Shown here piece by piece: positions 52,844 to 62,549 of a stretch of DNA of 64,000 bases. The notes beneath the pieces are model-generated. The model was not told where the DNA came from. It worked only from the letters and a program-made list of their open reading frames with translations, and did not search any database. The position numbers and the translations under genes are program-made. The stretch's first letter is position 1. Each line of letters starts with the position of its first letter. Source of the stretch: Diplolepis rosae (taxonomy: Eukaryota > Arthropoda > Insecta > Hymenoptera > Diplolepididae); the NCBI GenBank assembly GCA_030998225.1, contig JAPYXD010000679.1, positions 1,736,001-1,800,000 of the forward strand, written 5' to 3'.

Positions 52844-53784
52844 AGAAAAGATCTCACATCCTTTGCATTGATTGGTTTTTTAAAGTTCTTTACTGCTTCT
52901 AGTTTATTTGAATTTGGTTTAACTCCGTTTTCAGTGATCAAATGCCCTAGATATTCAAGTTCCGGACGCAGAAATTCGCACTTATTTGGCTGCAATTTCA
53001 AGCCGCTTGCTCGTAGCCTCTCAAATAATGTTATCAAATTTTCATTATGTTCTTTGAGAGTTCTGGCAAAGACCATAATGTCGTCTAGGTAAACGAAGCA
53101 TATTTTTCCAATTAATCATCCCAATACCGAGTCAATCATTCTTTGAAATGAAGCCGGAGCATTCTTAAGACCAAATGGCATACAATTAAAATGAAAATGT
53201 CTTTCGGGTGTTCAAAATGCGGTGTGGTTCTTGGAATTTTCGTCCAGGGGGATCTGGTGGAATCCTGAACTCAAATCGAAAGCGGAAAGGAATTTTACAT
53301 TTCCTAAATGGTCTAGGATCTAATCTATCACGGGTACCGGGTAAGCATCCGGATCGCTTTTATCGTTGACTTTTCTAAAATCAATTACAATCCTCCATTT
53401 AACTGTTTCAGATGCGTCCCTTTTCTTTGGTACCACCCAGAGTGGTGCGTTGTAGTGTGAATCAGAAAATGAGATAACTGTTTTAGTTAGCATATCGTTG
53501 ATTTGTGTAGATATGTCTTCTTTTTGGCATTCAGGGTGACAAAACTGTCGAATTTTTATGGGTCATTTATCTTTCAGAATTATTTTATGTGAGGCTGAAT
53601 TAGTGCATGGAAGTGGATCTCCTGGTAACGTGAAGATATCGTAATAACTTGTTATAATTTTTTCAATGGAAATTCTATCACGTTCTTCTTTATGTGAAAT
53701 TCTAGTATTTTGTTTTAGTAGTCCTAACCTGGACTTAAATTCACTTTGTGTAATGTACTTCATCTGTTCCTCTCGTAGTTTCAA
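52828..53784 (-). pseudogene. pol: pol fragment: reverse transcriptase
   Basis: The domain would copy the element RNA into DNA. An N-terminal piece runs 53563-53784 and stops just before the palm. The palm region between about 53100 and 53560 is recognisable but carries stops (one near 53321). The last part (52828-53076, extending upstream past the ATG at 53076) holds the polymerase motif VYLDDIMVFA, that is the catalytic YLDD, followed by the typical KCEF...EYLGH segment and RSFLGL of the thumb. Directly after RSFLGL the sequence jumps into the second half of RNase H. RT is non-functional. Confidence 0.9.
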
Positions 53785-53921
53785 GTTAGTGGTAATGTAT
53801 TTTTACTGAATATCACTCGTGGTGAGTTTTAAGCCAGTTTCAGATTCATTACTAATCGGGATTTTTACTTGTGAATCATGAATGCAATAAATTGAATCTG
53901 GTATGTAATGATTGTTTCACA

Positions 53922-54182
53922 CTATAATGTGACCTTCCTTTTTCTCAGTTCCCAGAGTGGAAAATCGTGCAGGACTACGACAAATTTGTGTTCTTTATTT
54001 TGGAATGTGAGTGTAACCGTTTCTCTGGTTTGATGTTTTTCGTTTCCCATAGAGAATTCCTCTTCTTTTTCTTGCCTTGGATGGGACTTCAGGATGACAC
54101 TATTTTTTATGAGGTTTATGGAGGCTCCACTGTCTACTAATAACTTTACTGGTCCTCTTTTTTCCACGAATTGTCTTCGCAT
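53922..54182 (-). pseudogene. pol: pol fragment: aspartic protease
   Basis: An 86-codon frame containing LLVDSGASINLIK near its start. This is the active-site DSGA of retroelement aspartic proteases, which cleave Gag and Pol into mature parts. The frame is in a different register from the end of gag and stops at 53922. The connection to RT downstream is broken by stops between 53785 and 53921. The active-site motif itself is intact. Confidence 0.85.
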
Positions 54183-55313
54183 TAAATAGAGTTTTCCTTA
54201 AATAACAGAAATTCTGGATCCATTGTTTCCTGACTCTGTGCATCTGGAATTTCCTGGCTCCTTTCGAAATACTTGTTTGTGCATGAGCTTTCTACCTGAG
54301 TCCGGTTCACTTGGTTCGGTAGACGATCTGTTGGCGGGCCCCTTTGAAAATTTTTTGCCTTTGAATAACACTGTGAATCCTGGTGACCAGGTCTTTTGCA
54401 GAAGTTGCAGAATAAATTTATTCTTTGGTGTAAAGGCATTGAGTGGTTTGGTGGATTGTTCAGCGATGGATATTTTACTGGGTTTGGTTTATTAACTTTG
54501 ACAACGTGGGTGCTTGCTTATTTAATTTTGGGTGGATGTTCTGCTAAGTCTTCGTTTTAATTTGATTTCGTTCTCTGCACCAAGTTTCTGATTCGAAAGC
54601 TTCCTGTTATGCTTGGCTTAAAGTTAAAGGTCTTAGTGGCCCAATCTGAGATCCAATTTCGTCCGTAAGATTCATTATACACCTGTTTATAACCGATTTT
54701 TCCTCTGCTTGCAGAGCTAGTCGTCGAGCGGGTGTATTTTGATGTTCGTTTTGAACAGCATAATTGAGAGCGTTTAACTGTTGTCGGAATTTCATATCAT
54801 AACTTTGGACCGATTCCGCGATCATTTGTTTGATCTCACTGAGTCTCGATTTGCTCAATTTTACAGAGCCTATAATTCAAACTCAGTTCCTTTTTGAGTG
54901 CATCGTTTGTAAGCTTTCTCGATCATTTTTATAAAATCCTCAACTCCACAATCATCTCTCTCGTTTAGGGTTTCGATGGTGTCAATAACTTCTCTGGCTA
55001 ATCAAAAGTCTGTCTCTATCTCGCTTGTCATTGGCTCTCTTTTGCCTGTATGTGAGGGGAAACTGTCTCTAGACACGTTCGTTCTTTGATGCGCGGAAGT
55101 TTCGCCATCCCTTGGTGAACGGAAACTTGAATTGCTACGTTGAGCATTTGGAGATTCGTTATCGGTTTCGATTAAATTATTGTGTTTTGCTAAGGTGGTT
55201 ATCTTCTGAGCTCTTTTCCCGTTCTCCTCATTTAGTTTTTTAATACTCTCCTCCATGAGTACCAGCTTTTCTATTATCATTTGTAATGTAATGGTGTCCG
55301 TCGACGTAGTCAT
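54182..55313 (-). pseudogene. gag: gag pseudogene (capsid and nucleocapsid regions)
   Basis: Gag would form the particle shell and package RNA. The remnant starts at an ATG at 55313 with a short coiled-coil-like N-terminus (MIIEKLVLMEESIKKLNEEN). The first frame stops at 55002. A second piece (54607-54858) has a helical capsid-like stretch. A third (54182-54439) contains a zinc knuckle, CNFCKRPGHQDSQC, matching CX2CX4HX4C, near its start. The pieces are separated by stops and frame changes. The last piece ends in a TAA that overlaps, by a few bases and in another frame, the ATG opening the protease frame, which fits frameshift-type expression in the ancestor. Confidence 0.85.
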
Positions 55314-55685
55314 CTTGTTTTGGCTTTCACTTGACTCTTCTGCTGGTGATTGGGATAAAATTTTGTTTTCAGTACACGAAAAATGCCAGTGTGATGTGAA
55401 TTTTATTTTGTACCTAACTTGAGTGTACTTAAGCCTATCGCGCGAGTGTGAGTGTCGCGATTCGCGTACTTAGTAACAATAATTAATTTCTTTTAAACTC
55501 CTCACTTGAGAGATCGTGCTACAAAAATGTTAACTCAAGGTTAAGGTTAAAGTTTTTCGGTTTATTAAGGAAGACATAGGCTATAGAGCACTATAGCGTA
55601 CCTACCGTCGCAAGCCTATTCACCGAAAAATATTCTCACTTTGCCTTGCCTGGGTGCCGTGGCAAATCAGTCACCGTTCAACGAA
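55314..55685 (-). other. Untranslated leader between 5' LTR and gag
   Basis: About 370 bp with no long open frame. The primer-binding site should start at 55685 and read downward, but the sequence there (TTCGTTGAACGGTGACTG) does not match a tRNA 3' end that I can name. It may have decayed or use an unusual primer. Confidence 0.6.
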
Positions 55686-55947
55686 TGTCACCTTGATTTG
55701 GGATGAAATAAAAGTATGCGAACTTATTTTCTTGCGTATTTGTAGATTTAAACTTTTATTCTTAGGTTGGTTACCATACAATGAGTTACAAGGGGTCTTG
55801 CCGTAGCGAAGATACTATGTAGACTGCTTTGGCCAGGCCTGCCGAGGATGCAGGATAGGTCCTAGGAATGCATAGGAATGTGGTCGAATCCTATTTTTTG
55901 GCTGTACTAGGTTTCGGAAAGAAATCTTCTACAAGCAACATATTACA
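55686..55947 (-). repeat. 5' LTR of the errantivirus-like element
   Basis: 262 bp, from TGTCACCTTG to CATATTACA on the plus strand. It matches the left LTR along most of its length. Compared with that copy it carries an extra 57 bp (55766-55822) and lacks about 52 bp after position 55885. Both differences are flanked by three-base repeats (TAG and TCC), as expected for small deletions in one or the other copy. In this orientation the element's own transcription would start within this LTR and run leftward. Confidence 0.92.
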
Positions 55948-56373
55948 AATAGCAAGTAACGAAATTAGTACGTTTTACAAAAACGTATTGGTAACTTCTA
56001 TTATAAAATTGATACAATATGGGAATGCATGAAAATAGTCCTGGCTACAAAACGGATCGACTAATCGAATTTTGTAAGTTTTACTAAAAATTGTAATCAT
56101 TGCTATTCAGTTAATCTAGCTGTAAGGACTAAGGTGTTTAGATGGTACTGAGTAATTACATACTTGTCACCATTTTTTACACAAAAAATAATGGGTAACC
56201 ATGACTAATACTTTGTCTCAATGCAAACTAATTAAATTAAAACAAGATTTAGGCTGTTCTTCATGACGAGAATTAATGTTATTTTTTCGCGTCCCTGTTT
56301 CATGTGATGTGGAGCCAATAATATCATATTTTCCACTAACATAAAGGGAGTGACCCTAAGGAGCATTAACACT
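55948..56373. other. AT-rich stretch beside the 5' LTR, no gene seen
   Basis: There are no long frames and no recognisable RNA gene. The bases directly beside the LTR (AATAGCAAG) do not match the other flank of the retroelement. Confidence 0.5.
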
Positions 56374-56420
56374 GGATGTCAATCAGACGATTCGGCTTTG
56401 ATCAGAGCCATCATCAGTGA
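56374..56420 (-). ncRNA. Degenerate hammerhead-ribozyme-like motif
   Basis: On the minus strand the order is CTGATGA (56411-56417), a stem-loop GGCT...AGCC, GAA (then T instead of A), a short helix GTC / GAC around TGATT, and an ATC triplet where cleavage would fall. This is the core order of a type I hammerhead, known from Penelope-like elements. Two defects argue that it is inactive: GAAT instead of GAAA, and little pairing for helix I. It lies about 1.5 kb downstream of the Penelope-like ORF remnant on the same strand, so it may be that element's 3' region or a piece of another copy. Confidence 0.4.
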
Positions 56421-56554
56421 TTTATTTTAAATCTAAAACATGCAGAAAAAGTGTTGCTAATAATGGATTTCTTCAATACAAAATTTTAAGGAATTAACAT
56501 TTCTCTTCTGCAAGTTGATGAAGAAGCCTTAAAATTACTTCAAAGTAAATAGTA

Positions 56555-56575
56555 CACGGAGAAAAATGGTTTTCA
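56555..56575 (+). repeat. Lone MITE terminus, CACGGAGAAA type
   Basis: CACGGAGAAAAATGG is preceded by TA, like the left end of the element at 46338. No inverted partner was found within about 1 kb. A second, weaker copy, CACGGAAAAAAC after TTTA, lies at about 56930 in the same orientation. Confidence 0.45.
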
Positions 56576-56989
56576 AAGTCTTCGATTTCACTGCTGTCAT
56601 TTCGGGCTTCATTCCCAAACGAGTCTATCTTTTCAGATTCTGGATGACAATTCAATAAATGATTCACATGCAAGCCTTATGATTGGGGGTCAAGCGACCA
56701 GGGTATACACATATCAGTAAGCACTCTTGGAATCTGTTCAGTCGATTCTAGTAGTCAGTCCTATACCAAAAAATAAGGTGTGCACGAGCGAATAAAGTAT
56801 CATTCCCCACGGAAAAGACCGCTGCTACTAATATATTTTAGGAATTTATGAACTTTTCGAACAAAGTAACTATCATCAATTTAATTGCAAAAGATTTCGT
56901 ATCAACTGGATCTTTATATTAAAAATTTACACGGAAAAAACAAGTTCTATGAAGTTTAGAAAAAGATATCTTAGTTTCAACATTTTCCT

Positions 56990-57260
56990 ATTTTTTATCG
57001 GACTTTACTTACCATCGGAAATTGTGCTATAAAATAGGGGGCTTATTCCGAAAAAATATCATACAATTTCCTACTCGAATGTCTAATCAAGACTTTTTTT
57101 TTTTTGATTCCGGAATTTTCACCGTTTTTTATCGGACTTTTTTCCGTCATTGGAATACTAAAAAGTTCATATAAACTTGTCGGAATTTTTCCTGTTTTTT
57201 CTCGGTCTTTTTCCTTTTCTTTATCGGACTTTTTTCGACGCAAAAAAAGCAAAAATTTCT
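56990..57260. repeat. Decayed T-rich direct repeats (TTTATCGGACTTT)
   Basis: The word TTTATCGGACTTT occurs near 56995, 57127 and 57219 within T-rich sequence. Spacing is irregular. The apparent open frames across this interval on both strands have biased, low-complexity translations and are not supported as genes. Confidence 0.5.
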
Positions 57261-57460
57261 CTTCCCTTTTGTGGATCCTTTTCTCCTTCTTGCCTCTTCT
57301 CTTTTCACGTTTCTACCGTTATTTTTCTACTTATCATTGACAACCTGTGTGAAAGGAGAAACTATTCAGACCTTTATTATCGTGCACAGTTATGAAACAA
57401 TGTTAGTAAATTATATTAGTCAATTTAAACATTTATGTAGAAAAGTGAAAAAAATCTGAA

Positions 57461-57960
57461 TATGATTCTGCTCCAATCAGGGTTCGAACTAAAACTAAAC
57501 AAGATTTATGATATTTATGAGGAAATTTTTTTTTTTATCCGATATTCATTGAAAACGTGAAAAAATAGTGATATTTATATTTTTTATTCATATTATTATT
57601 AAAAATTGTTTAAAATTATATGACCATATGCCAAAAAATATTTTAAACAATTACTTAAAAGTATTTTTTTATATAAAAGTGACATAGAATTAATACATAT
57701 AAAAAAATTTGGAATTTATTTATTTATATTCATTTATTTATTTGTTTATTTAGGATTTAAATTATCCATTAAAAGAAACATACTATTATATATTTGACAT
57801 TTATGAGAATATGATAAACTTTACATTAATAAAATTTCATTAACTCATTACCGACCAAGAACTATAATTTTTTGACTTATGTTCAAGCCTCATTCTCATG
57901 ACTGACAACGAGAAATTTTCAAACGAAACCCATGTTTCCTTATAGTTTTGGGTGTGCTCT
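57461..57960. other. Very AT-rich stretch, no gene seen
   Basis: Simple A/T runs and TATTTATTTA-type words dominate. No coding or RNA feature is visible. The Penelope-like remnant begins to its right. Confidence 0.5.
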
Positions 57961-59335
57961 TTAAGCATCCGTGGTCAAAATTGAGTTTAGTCCAGTAGAA
58001 AATCCAATATGGCGCCAAATTTGAAGAAAAGTACCAAAAAATCTGGAATTTTTTGTTTCATAATTTTTTTTCGAACCAAAAGAGTATTGGGTATTGTTCC
58101 AGTCAAAGTCATGATCAGCGTATTCCTTTCTATGATCAGACAAAACATTCTGATAATAATGAAGGACCGTCTGAGGAGATCAGAGCGTTAAGCCTCTTAT
58201 TGCATCCAGCCCTTCAATTACACTTTCTCCCATGATTCTTTTTGTTTTCTTCTACTCTACACTGAAAAAATTTCGGTGCACCGGTTGCACCTGTAGGGAC
58301 AGCAGCAGCGCCAAACGTCGTGGTAAATCTTATACCTCAGTTCGGGGCAGGTGATGCCCCGTTTCCGCACAGCGGATGCACTCGATCGGCACAAGCGCTC
58401 TTCGAACTGCATAGTGCAAAGGTTATCTTTGATTTCGGGAACCATGGTACACCGGTGATGAGAGAACGCGTTGTTCTTATAGTTCTTATAATAATGATAT
58501 AGTGATGGATATTTTTATACAAAGAAAAAAACATTTTGAGGAGTTGAAAAGAGTATTTGAATGCAAGTGTAAAATTTTAACTAGATTGGAAGCTTTGTAA
58601 AAATGTTTATTATATGTAACCTATGATTTCCTTAAGCAAAAATAGTGACTCAACCTCTTTATTGCATGTGAAGAGATTTCTGAAATAGATGGCACACTAT
58701 TAGATTCATTATTATTGTGCAAATATTGAAGCTTATAATAAACTAGTTATATATCTTGTATTTACTCGACATGCAAATAAAATTGATTCTAAGTACATCT
58801 AAATGTCGGGAGTTGAGAAAAAAAGGATTTTTCTAAAACTAAGACTAAAGTTAAGAAAATAGAAATAACAATTAGTAACTTTTCTAACAATTTAATAAAT
58901 TCTAATTGTAAAAAAAGTTCAAATTTGTTAATAATTAAAAACTGTGAATTTTTTGAATGTATAGTAAATTCTACCTTTACATGGTGTGACTACTGACTCA
59001 GTTTCGGCGCACGAGCTGTACCACATATAAGGGACAACATTTGCCCCTTACTTTCGCGCATCTGTACGCCCGAAATCTGTGCAACGGTCGCTCCGAATCT
59101 GCAGTGCAGCCGGCGTACTGTAGGTGGTGCAACCGGTGCACCGAAATTGTTTCAGTGTAGTGTTTAGAAGTCTGCCCGCTTGTCCCACATAAGTCACTTT
59201 ACACTTTTTAAAAATCAATTTGCATATCACAACACTTTTTTCAAATCTATTTAAGACGTCTTTACCCAAAGTTATAAGTCCTTGCATCCCAAACGGTATT
59301 CTAAAAATTGTATGGATTTGAAATTTTTTTAACAT
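57961..59335 (-). pseudogene. GIY-YIG endonuclease remnant, split by a MITE
   Basis: The domain nicks DNA for integration of Penelope-like elements. The piece 59160-59335 carries FRIPFGMQGLITLGKDV and CKVTYVGQAGRLLNT, a GIY-YIG half with YVGQAGR. It is interrupted by the 58260-59157 insertion. On the other side, about 57961-58257, come broken frames that include DHRKEYADHDFDWNN, which matches the family's H...DFDW region after the GIY-YIG motif. Stops lie between the two parts. The translation past DFDWNN no longer resembles the family well. Confidence 0.75.
58260..59157. mobile_element. 898 bp TIR element inserted in the Penelope-like element
   Basis: The ends are 32 bp inverted repeats with one mismatch (58260-58291 and 59126-59157), starting CACTGAAAAAATTTCGG and containing GGTGCACCGGTTGCACC. 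TA flanks both sides (58258-58259 and 59158-59159), and taking out the element plus one TA rejoins the GIY-YIG region. The first 200 bp and the last 160 bp are GC-rich with many CG dinucleotides; the centre is AT-rich. Short frames (58257-58445 minus, 58320-58502 plus) overlap each other and are not supported. Non-autonomous; a Tc1/mariner-like mobiliser is suggested only by the TA. Confidence 0.85.
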
Positions 59336-59699
59336 AAACTGAATTGTTTTTTAAATTTAACCAAAATATGGAAGAATAATAGTATTATTTTTATCAAAAA
59401 TTTCACTTCGTGTATCCGTGTCCACGTTAATACTCTTTCTACTCTTAACTTCTTGAATTCTAATTTTTATACGTTTTTCCATCGAATCTTATGGGTAGTG
59501 ATTAGAAAATAAAATTTTTCTAACTACTTCTAAATTTTCTGAATGGAATGATTCATGAGACAAACAAATAGCTCTGTCAACTAGATTTTTAATAATAGCG
59601 ACTTTATTTTGAAAGAGATGATTTGAGATGAAATTTAACATTCCACCAGAATATGTACTCTTGCTGTACTAATTTGACACTATTTTACCATTATCAAGT

Positions 59700-60530
59700 T
59701 AAATTATTTCCAAGTCCAAAAAACTAATTCTATTGTTTCTTTCCATTTCATAGGTAAATTGAATTCTTGGGTGATAGTCGCTGAAAGTATCTATACTGTT
59801 TGCAAATTTTCCAAAGGTACACACAATAAAGTATCATCAACATATCGAAAAGAAAAAAGTAAAAAAAACTCCAACCTCTCAAAGACAGTCCTTTCCAAAT
59901 CTTCCATGACTATTTCAGCCAACATTGGAGGAATAACAGAACCTATTGGAGTACCAAAATTTTGTTTATAGGATTTACTATTAAATTTAAATTTAGTAGA
60001 ATTCATAATGAAATCTAATCCTTTGAGAGACCCTTTTTCATCTAATTTTGTATGTGATTTAACTTTGATCCATCTATTTGAAATAGCTTTTTTGACCAAC
60101 TCCAACGGAATGTTCGGAAACATTGCAAAAACAGCCAAAGAAATCATTACATGACCATAACTATGATTATAATTTTTTTGCAACTCCCAATTATTTTTAA
60201 CAGTATAATTTGACTTTGATAATGAATTTTTAAGTATCATATTAAAATTTTGTTCTAAAAATATAGTGGGTGTATTAATAGTCGAAACAACTAGTTTCAA
60301 AGGATAGTTTTCCTTATGAATCTTTCTCAATTCATAACATCTAGCCAAAACAGTATTCGTTGTGTCAATATCTCTCCATCGGGTGTCTCACCAATAGTCC
60401 TTTCTTCCTCCAATTGTCCGACATCCTGAAACTACTGCTTTTTAATTTTTTCAAAAGATTTTGATCCAATATTTCAAAGTTCTCAACATTGCCAAGCAAC
60501 TCCTCCATGTCCCTTATGTATTCCGACCTT
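59700..60530 (-). pseudogene. Penelope-like reverse transcriptase pseudogene
   Basis: The best frame is 59791-60348 (185 codons). It shows LRKIHKENYPLKLVVS (motifs 1-2), MFPNIPLELV after motif A, GTPIGSVIPPMLAEIVMEDL (motif 4) and FRYVDDTLL with the catalytic YVDD near residues 169-172. In motif A the expected aspartate is alanine at residue 72 (ISLAVFAMFPNIP where relatives have a D). Upstream, another frame (about 60360-60530) has MEELLGNVENFEILDQN, matching the family's region before motif 1. Downstream, after a stop at residue 186, a third frame resumes with SDYHPRIQF and ISFLDLEI. It is dead by frameshift and by loss of a catalytic residue. Confidence 0.88.
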
Positions 60531-60551
60531 CTCATGAGAACTGAACATATA

Positions 60552-60671
60552 ATGTTTTTATTTTTAGCTATATTTATTTCTAATTTGACATTTTTTCATT
60601 GTACAGGTAAACTACGCATATGATATTTGCAATGAAACTTTCAGATAATTATCATCCTCCTTTCCACACCA
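60552..60671 (+). repeat. Inverted repeat, left arm, at the Penelope-like 5' edge
   Basis: About 120 bp that recurs inverted at 60897-61016. Shared blocks include GACATTTTTTCATTGT, GCATATGATATTT and CATCCTCCTTT.CACACCA. The arm directly precedes the RT remnant on the minus strand. The loop of about 225 bp holds no gene. Confidence 0.8.
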
Positions 60672-60896
60672 TAATTTACATTACATATTCGCAATAGAAG
60701 AAATTTAATCAAAATCATTAAAGTTTTATTTGCCCCCTAGATTTTACTTGATTAGAAAATATTGTTGTTAAATCTTTCATGCATATATTCTAAAAGTTTA
60801 TAAAATTGTTGAAATATATTAGATGTAAAACTTATAAACTGCCTTGGAAATTTGTAAATATTGATAAAAAAACGCGCCTGTAACTGTACCTCTGTG

Positions 60897-61016
60897 GTGG
60901 TGTGAAAAGGAGGATGGTAATTATCGTAAAGTTGCATTGTAAATATCATATGCATAACTTACCAGACAATGAAAAAATGTCAATATAAAAATAAATATTG
61001 CTAAAAATAATAAAAT
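60897..61016 (-). repeat. Inverted repeat, right arm
   Basis: Reverse complement of 60552-60671 at roughly 85-90% by eye. The pair is either a foldback element or the inverted terminal structure that some Penelope-like insertions have at their 5' end. I cannot decide between these from one copy. Confidence 0.8.
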
Positions 61017-61834
61017 TAAATATTTGCACTATTAGGGTTGACAATCCAAAATTTGTGAGGCACCCTTATGTTCTATATCTTGTCTGTGCATGTAAGAAAA
61101 ACATCTTTATACTCATAAAAAGACAGTAATCAATATGTGCGACTTTTCTACAATTAGTTGTATCACTTTTCGCAATAATAAAATTTAATTTTCTGTAATT
61201 GGATACTTCAAAATTTCAATAAAGATTTCAATTTCAAGCACATCTCAAAAAATAGATGAAACTTTTCCTCACAAGAGTTTAAAAGATCATACTTACGCTC
61301 AAATTATTGCAACCATTTTATGAAAAGAAAACATTTTTTACAAAAATAATTACATTTCACGATTATTTACTTATTTTCAAAAGTAGAAACAGTAGAATTG
61401 TAGTGAATGTTTTCCTCGAAATAATAAGAAATAATTGGTTAAAATGCAACAATTTTTAACAAATTTGGTAAGAAGCGACATTAAGAAAAAATCCAGTTGC
61501 AGAAAACATTATTCAAACGATTCTTTTTCGTCAGATTTAAATTTCCCTTGCATAAAAAGAAATGCTTTTCCTTTCATGAGACAGGACTATCAATATCATT
61601 TCAATTCTTGAAATGATAGAAAAACATTTTTTTTAAGAAACCTGATTTTTGGCACAATAACTACCTTTATTATAATTTGTAAGATTTTCGTTTAAAACAG
61701 ACCATTTATAATGTAATTTTGCTCTGCTGTAAATAATTAATTATTTATATGATGAATTGTAAGTGAAGTCTAAGGAATGAAATATTTTAAGCCGTTAAAG
61801 GGTTTGTAAAGTTTTTGTGAGAACGCATATTAAG
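61017..61834. other. AT-rich stretch, no gene seen
   Basis: Many stops in all frames, with no RNA gene, tandem repeat or terminal inverted repeat that I can support. Confidence 0.5.
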
Positions 61835-61838
61835 TTAA

Positions 61839-62545
61839 GGGGGTGTTCTCATCGAACGGTTTCAGAAAATCGATTTTTTGTTTTTCATTTTTTCAAAGAT
61901 TAGGGATCTGTGAATAGTATACCAAAAGGATTTCTTTTACTATCGCAATCACGTCAAGAAAGTTAAACTCATTTTGTTGCTTTTTTCATTGGAAACTTTA
62001 AACGCGTTTTTCTCAAAACTACTTTTTCCAAACTGGTTCCCACGATTTCTAAGAAACTAGTAGACAGATTTTGATAAACTTTTTTTTAAATGTGTGGAAA
62101 TGTACTCGCTATCGTCTGACGGACGTTTTTCCACCTATTGTTTATAACAAATGTTTAATGAATTTTGAAAGATAAAAAAATTGTGAAAAAAACGATTTTT
62201 TTTTTCTATAGCCCGCCATTTTGAAAATTGTTATGATAAAAAAAAGCCTTAGTCAGACGATAACTACACTACCATAGATTAAGAAAAACATTTACTCTTG
62301 TGTTTCAGACCAGCCATTTTTTAGATTTGGTGGGAACCATCAACCAACTTTTTTTGGAAGGCCTATGTTCGCAAGGGTGCAGTGGCCAAACCGTGCAAAT
62401 TCTTTCCTACAAGTTTTCTGAATTTTGTAGTCTAAGGGTTGATAAAACTTTTAAAATAAACCACATTAAAAAATCAATTATAGTTTTCTCAGAGTAAAAT
62501 TCCAAAAAACGTTTCGAAATACGGCCAATCCATGAGAACACCCCC
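61839..62545. mobile_element. 707 bp non-autonomous element flanked by TTAA
   Basis: The ends are GGGGGTGTTCTCAT and its exact complement ATGAGAACACCCCC. TTAA lies outside both (61835-61838 and 62546-62549), which would fit piggyBac-type insertion. An alternative is TA duplication with ends TAAGGGGGTGTTCTCAT, a form also used by Tc1/mariner MITEs. The interior has a 65-codon open frame at 62300-62497 that I do not recognise, and no transposase. Confidence 0.7.
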
Positions 62546-62549
62546 TTAA

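Larger units (their letters stand above)
49246..55947 (-). mobile_element. Errantivirus-like (Ty3/gypsy) LTR retroelement, decayed
   Basis: A 6.7 kb element on the minus strand. It has LTRs at both ends, a polypurine tract beside the 3' LTR, and gag, pol and env remnants in the order expected for insect errantiviruses (gag - protease - RT - RNase H - integrase - env). LTRs have TG...CA ends, except that the left copy starts AG. No matching target duplication is visible: GTCT lies on the left and AATA on the right. Gag, pol and env are all interrupted by stops, frameshifts or deletions, so it is a fossil. No broken gene is reassembled here. Confidence 0.93.
57961..60560 (-). mobile_element. 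Penelope-like element, 5' truncated, with a nested insertion
   Basis: Penelope-like elements encode one protein with an RT followed by a GIY-YIG endonuclease. Both parts are present in the right order on the minus strand: RT from about 60560 to 59700, linker, GIY-YIG from 59335 across the insertion to 57961. The upstream end stops near 60560 beside an inverted repeat, so much of the N-terminal part is absent. The element is split by the 898 bp insertion at 58260-59157 and has frameshifts and stops throughout. Confidence 0.85.

Noticed and set aside
54223..54495. Plus-strand 90-codon frame in gag
   Set aside because: Antisense to the zinc-knuckle piece; composition and position are explained by gag.
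55666..55685. Primer-binding site complementary to a named tRNA
   Set aside because: The bases after the 5' LTR do not match a tRNA 3' end that I can identify with confidence.
57043..57459. Overlapping serine/phenylalanine-rich and lysine-rich frames on both strands
   Set aside because: Low-complexity translation of T-rich DNA with decayed repeats; no domain or gene signal.
58257..58534. Short frames on both strands at the left part of the 898 bp element
   Set aside because: Mutually overlapping, begin within the terminal repeat and resemble no transposase.
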